Both the position numbers and the translations under genes were made by a program. Shown piece after piece: positions 21,618 to 33,500 of a DNA stretch of 64,000 nucleotides (position 1 is the first letter of the stretch; each line of letters starts with the position of its first letter). The notes beneath the pieces are model-generated. The model worked only from the letters and a program-made list of their open reading frames with translations, had not been told where the DNA came from and ran no database searches. Source of the DNA: Phoenix dactylifera (lineage: Eukaryota > Streptophyta > Magnoliopsida > Arecales > Arecaceae); the NCBI RefSeq assembly GCF_009389715.1, contig NW_024068542.1, positions 18,501 through 82,500 of the forward strand, given 5' to 3'.

Positions 21618-23677
21618 TGATAAGTGCTAATTAATGTACAAATTTATCTATTTTACATAGCACTTATTATTATTGTTATACACATATTTTAAATATTAAC
21701 AGAAGAAAATATGTTTCCCCTCGTCATTTCATTTTAATAAATTATTAGCGGTAATTCAAGTTTGGTTTAATTTTCTATATCGATTTAGTTTAATGTGTGT
21801 GCAGGTCGAGTCACCCCATTCACGAATTAGTCCCAATCTGTTTCATGTGTGGATTACTTTCTTCCACATGTGCATAAAGCTATCCATTCCTTTGTCCACG
21901 TCATCTTTCCCGTGTGCACCAGGCTTCCCAACTTAGCAAAACAGAGCCCTCCCAACCTACCCGAGTGGACCCCAACCATCTCTCTAAAAAATAATAATAA
22001 TAAAATTCACTCACGCCCGTATTCATCTTCCGCATCATTCTTCTCCTCTTCTCTTCCCCTGTTTCGGACCATCTCCCAGCTCAGCCGTATCCTTCCCTAT
22101 CCTTCCCAGATTTTCTCCACTATCCAAGCCAATCCAAGCTTCCCAGATGAATCCTCATGCGATTCATCATCCCCCGTATCCAGCAAATCTCCCAGGCTCA
22201 AATCCACACGTTTTTCCTTTGCTTCAAAACAAAGCTCATCTCCCTCCCAGCCGGCCCCAATGCAGCACTGAAACAAGGGAGATTTCCAAATCGACCCAGC
22301 CTCCCGATTCTCGCCATCACCGTCCGCGTCTCCTCCGGATTCAAGATCCCAAATCTCGGATGACCCCGCCTCTTCATCCCGCGATGCAATCCAGCGAATC
22401 AGGCGTTCGTCTGAAGCGTCTTCAACGCATCCATGGCGCAATTCAAGTCTGCAGCACATCTCCGGCCATCCGGATTTCCTTCCACAGCCGAGGCGTCCCA
22501 GATCTCAGCTCCCAATCGCGACCAGATCAGCAGAGATCGTGCCGGCACGCCTCACGTCTCCAGCCAGCCACGCATCAGGCATCCACCTGCATCCCCGCCT
22601 CCTCACAGCTGCCGTTCCGAGCGAGATCCGAGATCAACGATCCACTCCTAGCAGTCAAAATCCCAGCATCTCCGCCTCTTCCTCCGCCGGTGATGCAGCT
22701 CGCAGCCGAGATCTAGCTCCGCCATCAACCGCGTGCGTTCCGAGCCGCATCAAGAGCCCAGCCTTCTTTCCGTGATCCCAGCCTCCTCCGCGTCCGGGCA
22801 TCCCGTGATCTCACATCCGCATCTCCAGCGCGCTCTCAGTGGATCCATCAAGGGGGAGAATGGGTATAAAGAGGGTGGCCGTCGGCTTGGAAAGGAGAGA
22901 GCTCGGTTGAGAAGAAAGAAAACAGGGGAGAACCCCTGTTTCGGTGAAGAAGAAGAAGCCACCAGCCGAGAGAAAGAAATAAAAAAAAAGAAGAGAGAGG
23001 GGAGGAAAGAGAAGAGTTTGTGTTATTCTGGGAAGAATGAGAGGTGAAGGCTTTCATTTGAAGATGGAAGGACATCCGGCCACCATGCGCGGCTGAACAC
23101 CTAGTCTAGGGCTGGATGAAGCCCTAGCAATGTAACAGGGCATTGTAGTTCTTACTCTTTTAATCTTTTTGGAGTTTGTTTAAATTCTCATTCTCAATGA
23201 AAAATTATTTTATGATGTTTAAACCTTGAGCATGCCATTTACTATTCATGTTGCTAAAGTAGTCTAAGATGATCCATGCCTAGGAAGATGAGATGTGCTA
23301 CACCCTAGATTAGCATACTTAGGTAGACACTTCATGCTATACTGAAGATGGATCTTCCTAAAACTCTTTATGCTTTTATTTTATAAGGCTTGTAGCCAAA
23401 ATTGCATGCCTCTCCAAAAGATAAGATTAAGAACACAATCCTTGATGCAATGCTATGTGGTGGATTCCAAACCCTAGATCTATTTACTTTGATAAAATTT
23501 CAATCCGTACTCATAGTTTGATTTAGTTAAATCAAGTTAGCAAATCCTTCTTGTTGATTTATTTTTAAAAGAAAAATAACTTATTCTTCAATCCCTGTGG
23601 ACCGACACCCGTAATCACTATCCTACAGGATACGTGCTATTGCGTGGTTTTATTTTCAAAGTTGAAATAACCGATCA
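21618..23677 (+). repeat. LTR 4, right end of the array
   Basis: 2060 bp, nearly identical to LTR 3. It differs by a few substitutions (for example near 22737, 22905, 23343 and 23661). It ends CCGATCA, but no primer site follows. Instead, a fragment of a Copia LTR on the other strand starts at once, so this is the true right edge of the inserted array. Confidence 0.93.
22865..22870 (+). promoter_or_regulatory. TATA box of LTR 4
   Basis: TATAAA as in the other LTRs. Transcripts from here would run into the minus-strand gag copy at 23770-27495 and be antisense to it. Confidence 0.6.
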
Positions 23678-23769
23678 AACACTCAATTGGATTCATTAGT
23701 AAGCAAAAGATATACTCAAATGCTTTGAGCTCATCAAAATCAAATAGAATTTTAATCAATCACTCCACA
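23678..23769 (-). repeat. 5' tip of a SIRE-type Copia LTR (minus strand)
   Basis: Read on the minus strand it begins TGTGGAGTGATT and follows the first ~92 bp of the SIRE-type LTR at 36340-36432, with several substitutions. The LTR start abuts Athila gag sequence at 23770, so this is the outer end of a Copia element inserted in that gag (expected duplication agtgc, 23770-23774). The rest of the LTR was pushed out of view by the tandem array, which sits inside it. Confidence 0.75.
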
Positions 23770-25499
23770 AGTGCATTAGCTAGTTGCCCCATTTGGGATT
23801 CTAGCTTGGCGATTGATTGCATGCGAGAGTGCACCAATTGTGTAATGGTTTCCAAACCTTGAAGGGCATTCAACACTTTCTCCTCAAAAGCTGTGTTTCT
23901 TTGGGGTGGAGGAGGAGTGTGTTGAAATTGAGTCGAGGGACGGTAGGGATGAATATTTTGTGGGGTTTGAAAACTCTAAGGGTTTTGAAAATTTTGGAAG
24001 TAGGGTTGGGCAGTATTTGAAGCTTGCTGCTTCCAAGAAAAGTTTGGATGATTCCGCCATCCTGGGTTATATGTATTGGAAAATGGGTCATTACCCAGTC
24101 TGGGCTGTGTTTGAGCAGCATTGATGTGTTCTTGCACGAGTTCGATGAATTGGGGCACTGAGGGGCACTTATGAATAGGGTGGGATGGGTTAGAACAGAT
24201 AGTACACACTTGTGCTTGGGAAGAGTTAATGAAATGTCCTCCTATCATCAATTGGTCAATCTTATGGGACAATGCATCTACCTTGCTAGACAGGTCCATA
24301 GAATGACTTATTTCAAAAATGGTCCCTTTTCTTTGAGAACTCGAGGGTGCTTGTATTAGAAGTATGCCCTAGAAGCCAATTTGGCTGACGCATTATTTTA
24401 TTCTGGAACATAAATTTGTACTTGACCTAATTAAGTTGGGCATTTTTTTCATTCATGCTCTTATGTGTCCATGAATCGTCCAAGGAATTAATAAGATGAT
24501 GACGCATATTATCAAGAGTTGAGAATTTGAGGCATGTGTCATTGGTGATTAATTCCTGAATTGCTCCTGATAGATGGATCATCACGAGGACAGTGATTGA
24601 TCCGCTGAGATTAGTGCACATATTGCTTTCTTTGATGGACGAGTCTTGAGTCCACAGTGTAGGGACACTGGAGCAATTGTGCAAGTGATTGTTAGAGAAC
24701 AAGGGTACTAAGCGTGACCAAGACAAGAAGTCACTTGGATGTCTATCCACTCGTCAGTGACTTGCTTGATGTTGCAGTAGTATGACTGGTCCTTTGACCT
24801 GCAGTGCTTCGGCTACTCACAGTGAGGTTATTGTAGTTTGACTGCACATATACATGGTCTCTAAACATATGGGTCCATGCAGTGTAGATTGGCTGCAGTA
24901 GGTTCACTGTAGGAGTAAGGTATGCACCTATATGGAATCTATCGACCTTGGTAGATAAGGAGAGATCCTATGTGATTTATGAGACTGAGTTCGTAAGACC
25001 TCGGCCGGGGCAGTAAGCACAGTGGAGAAAGAGTTTTCCACTCTCGAGCTTAAGTTGAATAAATCTTGACATATGACAGACGATGGGGTATGACGAGTTG
25101 TCCATGACCTCCGTCCTGTAGGGATCTACGATAGAAGGACTGTATCATATGATAACTGCACCTAGAGGTTCATCATTCCATTCTGCTGGGTAGCCACTAC
25201 ATGCTGCTAGGTGTCACTGGTGGATGGTGAGACTTACAGGAAATATCTTGATGATCGATAAATCCTGATGAGTTGAGTTGGAACTGTTCCAACCCATTGA
25301 AAGATATTTTCAATGATATTGTGATAGAGATCGCAATATATCTTACTACTAGTCAGAATAGAATCTATGGGGTCACACACACTAGAGGTATTGACCGATC
25401 CGATGGTTGAAATGTGATTATGAATCACGAGTAATCAATTCGATTGATAATCAAATTGAAGAAGGAACAATGGGAATTGATTAATTGGACTTGGAACAC

Positions 25500-25860
25500 G
25501 AATCCTACTTGGAGTAGGATTCCTAGAGTCTTAATTGGATTAAGACTGGGAATCCTACTTGGACTAGGACTGGGAGTCCTACTTGGAGTAGGATTCCTAC
25601 AATCCTAATTAGATTAGGATTTTGAATTCAATTTGGATTCCTACTTAGAATAGGATTCCTAGAATTCCTAATTGGATTAGGACTTTGGATTCAAAGAAGA
25701 GTCCTAATTGGAATAGGACTAAAATTAAATAAATCCTAATTGGATTAGAATTTCTTAAGTCCCAATTAATTATTAATCTAATGACTCCTAATTAGATTAG
25801 GATTGAAGGGTTCAATTGAGTCATGATTCATTGAGTTCTAATTGGATTAGGACATTGCAT
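25500..25860. repeat. Array of short interrupted palindromes in the solo LTR
   Basis: About ten related hairpin-type words follow each other: AATCCTAC-N5-GTAGGATT types (near 25501, 25584 and 25640) and CCTAATT-gg/ag-ATTAGGA types (near 25603, 25667, 25704, 25737, 25787 and 25837). Each can fold on itself. The words are similar, but the sequence between them is not a strict tandem repeat. Confidence 0.7.
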
Positions 25861-26621
25861 GGATCAAACCCAAAATTAGTTCACCCTTGGACTAAGCCTA
25901 ATTAGATTAGAGCTTAGCCACATTAGGGCCTCCCAATCCTTACTTAATGAGGATTAGGGTTAACCATGAGGGAGGGGCGCATCCTTGGTACGGCAACACA
26001 AGAGGGGCCGGCGCCCCTCTTGGAAAAAGATCAAGGGCTCCTAATTTGTAGGAGCCCTTCATGCCTTTAAAAGGAGAAGTGGGCGGCACCCTAGGGCATT
26101 CATTTGAAGCCCTCTCACTCTCCAACTTGTGGCCACCCTTTCTCCCCTTGGTTTTCAGCCGCAAGCAAGGTGAGAAGAAAAGAAAGCTTGGCGGCCATCT
26201 TCTTCCCTCCTCCTTGGTTCCAACGCAGGGAAAAGGAAGTATGCTGCAGGGGCTTTGATTCTTCTTCAAACTTCATCCTTCTTCTTTCTCCTCCCAAGCA
26301 CAATCATGGGTTGATTCAAAGGGAGGACATCAGCCATCCAAAGTTGTCTCTGCAAGGGAGCTAGCACCCCGGGGAGACAAGGAAGCTTTAATCGGATCTC
26401 TACTTTGTGTGGATACCCGTAGAGGCCGGACGCGTGAACGGTTTCAAGCGAACCATCCTCCTAAACCACGAACTTCAGTTTGTGGTGATCATCTACCCGC
26501 ACAAGGTGAAGATCTAATCTTCATAATAGTTTTAAAAGTTTTAATTCTAATCTATCTACGAACAGTTTTTAAACAACGTTCATAGGATGAACGATTGATC
26601 CCGCGCATGCCTCTTCCGTTG

Positions 26622-26690
26622 CCATCTGAAATTTTTTAAATAATTACCATGCTTAACGAGAAAGAAATAATTACCATCTGAAATTTTTTA
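26622..26690. repeat. Filler patch: duplicated LTR word plus copied gag sequence
   Basis: CCATCTGAAATTTTTTA occurs at 26622 and again at 26674. Between them lies a copy of TAATTACCATGCTT, which is the Athila gag sequence found at about 26773-26786, and GCTTAACGA, which matches the junction at 26722. This looks like a repair patch copied from nearby DNA. Confidence 0.55.
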
Positions 26691-27495
26691 TATTTTCTAT
26701 GGCATGGGCGGGTTCCCACCAGCTTAACGAAAACAGGAAGCATGGTGGAGGGAGTTTTCATTAAGATTTTCAAATAATTACCATGCTTCATGCTCATTTT
26801 GAAGCATGAATGTCCCCCCGCATGCGGCATCGATCATCTGACGATTTCGTTCAGTCAATCTATCATAGAAATATTGCACTAGCTGCCATTTAGGTATTTG
26901 ATGATGTGGGCATTGACGGATTAGGTCCTAAAATCTCTTCCAAGTTTCATGAAATTCTTCTCCCTCGGTTTGGGAGAAGCTTGTAATGGCACGTCTAAAC
27001 TGGTTCGTTCTTCCTATGGAAAAGTACTTTTTAAGAAATTCTTGTTGCATTTGATCCCAGGAATGAATCGAATTAGCTTCTAAAGAATTCAGCCATTGCT
27101 TGGCTCTAAGTTTTAAGGGAGAAGGGGAATAATCTAAGTTTTAGAGCATCATCAGTGAAATTCTGAATCTTGATAGTGGTGCAAATCTCAAGAAATTCAT
27201 CTGGGTGTTTATATGGGTCTTCATTGGTGAGCCCATAAAAAGATGGGAGCATTTGGATCACACTAGACTTTATTTCATATTATACAGCTGCTACTTCAGG
27301 CAATCGAATGCAAGATGGAGAAGTGTAAATGGTGGGAGTAAAGTACTCCCTTAGGAGTTTGGGTTGTTCTTCAGCCATCTCAGGAGGTGAGGATGATTGT
27401 AATGTTCTGATCTCAGCTCGAATATTTCTAAGGGTCCGTTCTATTTCAGTATCAAAAGGTAATAGGCCACGTACTCTAGAACGACTCCCTTGCAT

Positions 27496-27982
27496 ACACT
27501 AGTACTTGATCAGTCAAGCATGCAATGAAAGAAAAACACATCAATCCTTGTTTTTGCCCTAAAATCGCTAGACAGCTTCTAACTGGTCTGAAGAGGGCAC
27601 CTAAGCCTCCAATCCGGTCTAATGAACCGAGTTGACCAGGTAAGCTCCCAGGTAAGTGGAGGGGTCACGATGCGTTCGCAAAGGTCCCACTTAAAAACTA
27701 CTTGCCTTGAATAGATGAACTGTATTTTTTAGGCAAAACTTTACAGCATTCTTTTTCCAGCTATTCTCCTTTTGATCATCCCAGATTTTTCCTTCGATTC
27801 CTGATCAAATAAGACCAAAAGAAAAATTAAAAAAAATTAGTAGAAGAGAAAAAGGAGATAAGAAAAGTAACAATAATAGAAAATAATAGGAAAAATAGAT
27901 GTATATATATATATATTGAAAGTTTTTTTAATTAATTAATTATATAACTATGCTAGCAATCTCCGGCAACGACGCCAAAAAT
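27496..27982 (-). other. Leader and primer site of the minus-strand Athila-like element
   Basis: On the minus strand the primer site (27977-27960) reads TGGCGTCGTTGCCGGAGA, two differences from the tRNA-Asp complement. The leader is shorter than in the array; the array's leader hairpin is missing here. A short TA repeat is near 27903-27916. Confidence 0.75.
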
Positions 27983-29899
27983 TGATCGGTTCTTTCAATT
28001 TTAAAAATAAACCACGCAATAGCACGTATCCTGTAGGATAGTGATTACGGGTGTCGGTCCACAGGGATTGAAGAATAAGTTATTTTTCTTTTAAAAATAA
28101 ATCAAGAAGAAGGATTTGCTAACTTGATTTAACTAAATTAAACTATGAGTGCGAATTGAAATTTATCAGAGTAAATAGATCTAGGGTTTGAAATCCACCA
28201 CATAGCATTGTATCAAGGACTGTGTTCTTAATTTTTGTCTTTTGGAGAGGCATGCAATTTGGCTACAAGCCTTTTAAAATAAAATCTTAAAGAGTGTTAG
28301 GAAGATCCATCTTCGGTGTAGCATGAAGTGTCTACCTAAGTATGTTAATCTAGGATGCAGCACACTTCATCTTCCTAGGCATGGATCATCTTAGACTACT
28401 TTAGCAAACATGATTAGTAACTAGCATGCTCAAAGTTTAAATATCATAAAGGAATATTTCATTGAAAATAAGAATTTAAACAAGCTCTAAAATAATAAAA
28501 AAGTAAGAACTACAATTGCCCTGATACATTGCTAGGGCTTCATCCAGCCCTAGATTGGACGTTTAGCCGAGCATGGCTTCCGGACGACCTCCCATCTTCA
28601 AATGAAAGTCTTCCGCTCCCATTCGGCTCCCTCTATTCCCAAAATATCCAAAATACTCTCTCTCCCCCCGCTCCTTTCTTTATTTTTTTTTATTTCTTTT
28701 CTCTCCTTCTCGGCTCTCTTCTTCTCTTCACCGAAACAGGGTCTCCCCTATTTCTTTCGAACCGAGCTTCCCCCAGAGAGCCCCCTTCCTCCTCTGCTCT
28801 TCCTCCTTTTATGGATCAGCCAGCGATGGATCCGTGAAGAGGATTGTCCGGGGTGCTCATTCGGGAAGGGGGAATGGATCATGGGCTGATGATTAAGGGG
28901 CGTGATGCTGGGGGGCAGATCGCGGACGAAGATGATGAAGGGCGTATATGGCTGGATCTCGGGCTTGATTGCAGATGCTAGTGAATGCGGAAGGGAGAAG
29001 AGCAGCGGAGGTGGGGTCATCCGGGATTTGGGGATCTTGAATCCGAAGGAGACGCGAACGGTGATGATGAAGAACGGGATGCTGGGTTGCAGGAAGGAGG
29101 GACGCGAGCTGGAAGGAGCAGATCACGGCTTGGAGCTGGGAATCCGGACTCTTGGATGTGGAAGACGCTCGGCTGGCTGGAAGGTGGAATGGGCTGCGTC
29201 ACGGGCGGAAGAAGGGCCGGAGATGAAGACGATGCCGAATAGGTGGATCTGGCGCGCGGCTGATACGAGGTCCCGTTGTTTTGAAGCGAGGATGGAGAAT
29301 CGGGTTGCTTTGGTGGGGGACGATTCGAATCATCGGCATCAAAGAGTCTCCCTATTTCAGCGTTGTGAAGGAAAGAATGGAAAGTCTATTGGATGGCTGC
29401 TAATCTGGGAAGGATAGAGGAATTGGCTTTGGATTTGAGGTGGTTCATGATGTTGACTTGTCCTCGAGTCCAATGTCATTTAAATTTAATTCTCGCTAAA
29501 CTGCTTCAAACTTAACTCGATCAGATAAAATAAACAAGAATGTGACTTAATAAAAAGGGTTATTCAAACCTTTTCCCAATACAAAAATAATTAATTATAA
29601 CTTTCAATCTAATCAGGACCAAAACCCATTTAATTATACCCTTAGCTTGATTACAATTCCATCAGGTTACCGAACCGGGTAAATACAATCTTCTCCTTAT
29701 ATGTTTTCATGAAAGATCGCAACCAGGAGAGAGACAAGTCCAGAGTCTGTTTTAAGAAAAGAATTATTTACTTCTTACCATATTTTAAATTTGTTTCAAT
29801 GTTTATTCAATTTCATGGTAAAATATATATTTATCAGTTTAGGAACATTGATAAGTGCTATGAAAAGATAACTAAATTATAAATTATTAAGCACTTATC
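27983..29899 (-). repeat. 5' LTR of the minus-strand Athila-like element
   Basis: About 1917 bp. On the minus strand it starts TGATAAGTGC at 29899 and ends CCGATCA at 27983, with a GC-rich middle (about 28540-29430) like the array LTRs but strongly diverged from them. The first 50 bp carry an extended inverted repeat (TTGATAAGTGCT near 29849 with AGCACTTATCAA near 29890). Several open frames in the GC-rich part have no recognisable product. Confidence 0.85.
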
Positions 29900-29901
29900 A
29901 A

Positions 29902-30558
29902 TTGTATGATGCCTTTAATGAACTAATGGATGAATATAAGTCAATAAACCTTAAAAACAAAGAATTGAAGCTAACTAATCAATCCTACATTTATAAAAAT
30001 GATAAATTGATTAAGGATAAGGACTCCATCGTCAAAAAAAACTTAAAACTTAAAACAAGTAACCAATTGCTAACTCAAAAAACTGGTACCTTAATTAAAG
30101 ATAAAGAAAGACTAACTAAGGAAATTTCAGAACTTAAATATAGTATTCAAACTCTAAAAGATAACCTTACAAAAGATTTAAACTTACTAAAAATAGAAAA
30201 ACTAAACTTAACAAAAGAACTTGAAAAATATAAACCTATAGTTGAGAAGTTTACCTATAGTTCTGAAAAACTAGAAATGATTCTTAATAGTCAAAGAGCT
30301 GTATTTAATAGAGTCGGTTTAGGATATAAGCCTAAGTACAAGCAAAAATTTCTTAAAAACTTTTTTGTAAAAGCCGGTGAAAGTAAAACTAAAAATGTAA
30401 CCTGTTTTTGTTGTGGTGGAGTAGGACATAAAGCTAATGTATGTAACCATAGAAAAACTGAAGCTAAAAGAAAGATTAAAAAAATTTGGGTTCCAAAAGG
30501 AACCAACATAACTAACCTTGAAGGACCCAAGAAAACTTGGGTACCTAAAATTGTATGA
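29902..30558 (+). pseudogene. gag: SIRE-type gag, C-terminal part
   Basis: An open frame of about 218 codons, cut at its left end by the Athila LTR, so the apparent start is not a true start. Residues 10-130 are lysine- and leucine-rich with a coiled-coil pattern. A CCHC zinc knuckle (CFCCGGVGHKANVC, C-x2-C-x4-H-x4-C) is at about residues 169-182 and would bind RNA. It ends in WVPKIV, a tail typical of SIRE gag just before the protease. The matching minus-strand knuckle of a related element is at about 56640-56730. Confidence 0.8.
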
Positions 30559-30599
30559 TTTTCTTTGTGTAGGAGTGTCTTGCAGCCAAGCTCAATAAA

Positions 30600-33500
30600 A
30601 ACTGTGGGTACTTGGATAGTGGCTGCTCAAGACACATGACGGGTGACAAGGAGCAATTCTTCACCCTAGAGTCTAAAAAAGAAGGTGCGGTGACTTTTGG
30701 AGACAATAACCAAGGTCACATCATTGGTATCGGTAAAATACAAATCACCCCTTCAACCTTTATTATTAATGTTCGGTTTGTAGATGGTCTTAAGCATAAC
30801 TTACTTAGCGTTAGTCAATTATGTGATAGAGGTTTTGATGTTCTGTTTAAGCCATCTTTATGCATCATAACCAACTCAATTGACAATAGCTTAGTGTTCA
30901 AAGGACTAAGATGCGGCAATGTTTATGTAGTAGACCTTGAAGATCTTGCTAAAAATAGCCGCTGTTTAGTAGCTAGTGATACTAAGGTCAATGATGCAAG
31001 TTGGTTATGGCACCGTAAATTAGGTCATGCAAGTATTGATACTATATCTAAATTAGTTAAAAGAGATTCTATGATTGGTTTGCCAAAGCTAAAATTTGAG
31101 AAAAATAAAATTTGTAAAGCGTGTCAATTTGGCAAACAATCTACAAGTTCTTTTAAATCTATAAATCGTGTCTCTACTACTAGACCTCTTGAGCTACTTC
31201 ATATGGATCTTTTTGGACCAACTAGGACCACAAGCCTTGGTGGAAATAAGTATGGTCTTGTCATTGTAGATGATTTCTCTAGATACACATGGGTCATATT
31301 TTTAGCTCGTAAAGATGAAGCATTTTCAGTATTTAAGAAATTCCATAGGCAAGTGACTAATGCAAGAAATGCTTCAGTTATATTTATTAGGAGTGATCAT
31401 GGAACGAAATTTGAAAATCATCTATTTGAAAAATTCTGTAGTAAAAAGGGGATAACTCATAATTTTTCTGCACCTAGGACTCCACAACAAAATGGAGTGG
31501 TGGAAAGAAAGAATAGAATCCTAGAGAAAATGGCTAGGACCATGTTATGTGAAAGTGATCTCCCAAAGTACTTTTGGGGTGAGGCTATTAACACATCATG
31601 TTATATACTAAATAGAGTTTTATTGAGACCAATTATAAAGAAAACACCCTATGAACTTTGGAGAGATAGAAGCCCAAAGTAAATTACTTTCATGTCTTTG
31701 GTTGTAGGTGTTTTATTCATAACAATGGCAAAGATAATTTAAAAAAATTTAATTCTAAATCTAATGAAGGTATCTTTTTGGGATATTCTACATCAAGTAG
31801 GGTATATAGAGTGTTCAACAAAAGAACCCTCGTTATTGAAGAATCTATTCATGTTATTTTTTATGAGACTAATGATTCTTCCTCTAGCAAGAGAGCAGCT
31901 TTTGATGATGATGCAGGAATACTTGAGGAAAAGATGGATCACATGACTCTACAAGAGGATGAACCCAAGCTAGTTGAAGAAACTTCAACAAGCCAAGAGG
32001 TAATTGCCGAACTGGGCTTACAAAAGCTTGGAGGTATGCTCACGGTCTCCCTAAAGAGTTAATCTTAGATGATCCATCTCAATCTGTTAGAACTAGAGCC
32101 TCTCTTAGAAACTTAAATAATCATCTAGCATTTGTTTCACATTTAGAACCTAAAAATATTGAAGAAGCTGAAAATGATGTAAATTGGATTAATGCTATGC
32201 AAGAGGAACTAAACCAATTTACAAGAAACAAAGTATGGAACTTAGTAGAAAGACCCAATAAATATTCAATAATTGAAACTAAATGGATATACAAAAATAA
32301 ACTTGATGAAAATTGAGTTATGGTTAGGAACAAGGCTAGACTAGTAGCAAAGGGTTATAATCAAGCAGAAGGTATAGATTTTGATGAGACCTTTGCTCCT
32401 GTGGTTAGACTTGAAGCAATTAGACTGTTACTAACATTTGCATGTTTTAAAGATTTCAAATTATTTCAAATGGATGTAAAAAGTGCCTTCTTGAATGGGT
32501 ATATTAATGAGGAGGTTTATGTATAGCAACCTCCTGATTTTGAGAGTCATCAATACCCCAATCATGTTTATAAACTAAATAAAGCACTTTATGGTTTAAA
32601 ACAAGCTCCTAGAGCATGGTATGAAAGACTTAGCAAATTTCTATTAGACCATAAATTTTCTAGAGGAAATATTGATACAACCCTATTTTTGAAAAAGGAA
32701 AACAAAGATATGTTAGTAGTGAAGATTTATGTAGATGATATTATTTTCGGTGCTACTAACAATCGTCTTTGCGAAGAGTTTGCTGAATTAATGCAGAATG
32801 AATTTGAGATGAGCATGATGGAAGAATTGAACTACTTCCTCGGACTTCAAATCAAACAATCTAAGGAAGGAATTTTCATCAATCAAGCTAAATACATCAA
32901 GGAAATGTTAAAGAAGTTTGATATGGATGGAAACAAGTCAATTGGCACTCCTATGAGCTCATCATGCAAACTAGACAAAAATGATCAGGTAAATCAGTAG
33001 ATCACAAGCTGTATAGAGGTATGAAAGGATCATTATTATATCTTACAGCAAGTGGACCTAATATCATGTTTAGTGTATGCATGTGTGCTAGATATCAATC
33101 TAATTCTAAGGAATCACACCTAATTGCCGTTAAGAGAATTTTTAAATATCTAATAGGAACAAAAAATATAGGTCTATGGTACTCTAAAGAATCAAGCATA
33201 AACTTAATAGGATACACTGATTCTGACTTCGCTGGTTGTAAACTTGATAGAAAAAGCACCAGCGGGTCATGTCAACTTTTAGGAGAGAACTTAATTTTAT
33301 GGTTTAGCAAAAAACAAAACTCGGTTGCACTATCTATGGCGGAAGCCGAATATGTTGCTGTCGGAAGTTGTTGTGCTCAAATTTTGTGGATCAAGCAACA
33401 ACTTGAAGATTATGGCATTAAACAAGATAAGATTCCCATAAATTGTGATAATATAAGTGTCATAAATCTAACTAAAAATCCAATTCAGCACTCAAGAACT

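Larger units (their letters stand above)
1..23677 (+). mobile_element. Tandem array of a non-autonomous Athila-like LTR retrotransposon
   Basis: Four near-identical LTRs (starting at 1231, 8029, 14818 and 21618) alternate with internal regions in the same orientation, giving a period of 6798, 6789 and 6800 bp. Neighbouring units share a single LTR between them, with no target duplication between units, which is what unequal recombination between LTRs produces. The array runs off the left edge of the window. Each internal region keeps a tRNA-Asp primer site, gag, an aspartic protease and a polypurine tract but no reverse transcriptase or integrase. The tRNA-Asp primer and the protease type fit the Athila group of Ty3/gypsy elements; the gag-only layout resembles the TR-GAG class. 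The right end abuts a piece of a Copia LTR; the five bases at 23678-23682 (aacac) are the expected target duplication, whose partner would lie left of the window. Confidence 0.93.
24354..26721 (+). repeat. Solo Copia LTR inserted in Athila gag
   Basis: The sequence starts TATTAGAAGTATGCC (a decayed TG start) and ends in CCACCA. Flanking bases are gcttg (24349-24353) and gctta (26722-26726), a target duplication with one mismatch that restores the gag sequence when the insert is removed. No internal region or second LTR is present, so it is a solo LTR of about 2.37 kb. It holds an array of short interrupted palindromes (about 25500-25860) and a patch of copied gag sequence near its right end. 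Open frames in it show no recognisable protein. Confidence 0.75.
23770..27495 (-). pseudogene. gag: gag of the minus-strand Athila-like element, split by a solo LTR
   Basis: The frame starts at 27495 (MQGSRSRVRGLLPF) and is homologous to the array gag. It runs leftward to 26722, is interrupted by the solo LTR 24354-26721, and resumes from 24353 to 23770. It is informative because codon 27059-27057 is TGG (Trp) where all array units have TAG, and near 24150 it lacks the extra base that shifts the array frame. It still has lesions of its own: ATTATACAG near 27280 makes a stop, and there is a small insertion near 27110-27140. The C-terminal part and protease lie beyond the Copia insertion at 23769 and are not in view. 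Confidence 0.8.
23770..29899 (-). mobile_element. Minus-strand Athila-like element, 5' part visible
   Basis: It shows, in minus order, a 5' LTR (29899-27983), a tRNA-Asp-type primer site, a leader and gag, which continues to 23770 where a Copia LTR interrupts it. It is a diverged relative of the array element and keeps sense codons where the array has shared stops. A 2.4-kb solo Copia LTR splits its gag. Its LTR start at 29899 abuts Copia gag coding sequence, so it landed inside the SIRE-type element at 29900-38260. Confidence 0.85.

Noticed and set aside
26040..26360. Possible host exon in the solo LTR (open frames on both strands)
   Set aside because: It lies in the GC-rich part of the LTR between matching target duplications, with no domain and no splice context.
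28529..29417. Several open frames of 80-170 codons in the minus-strand LTR
   Set aside because: They fall in the GC-rich LTR middle, overlap each other on both strands and have no recognisable product.
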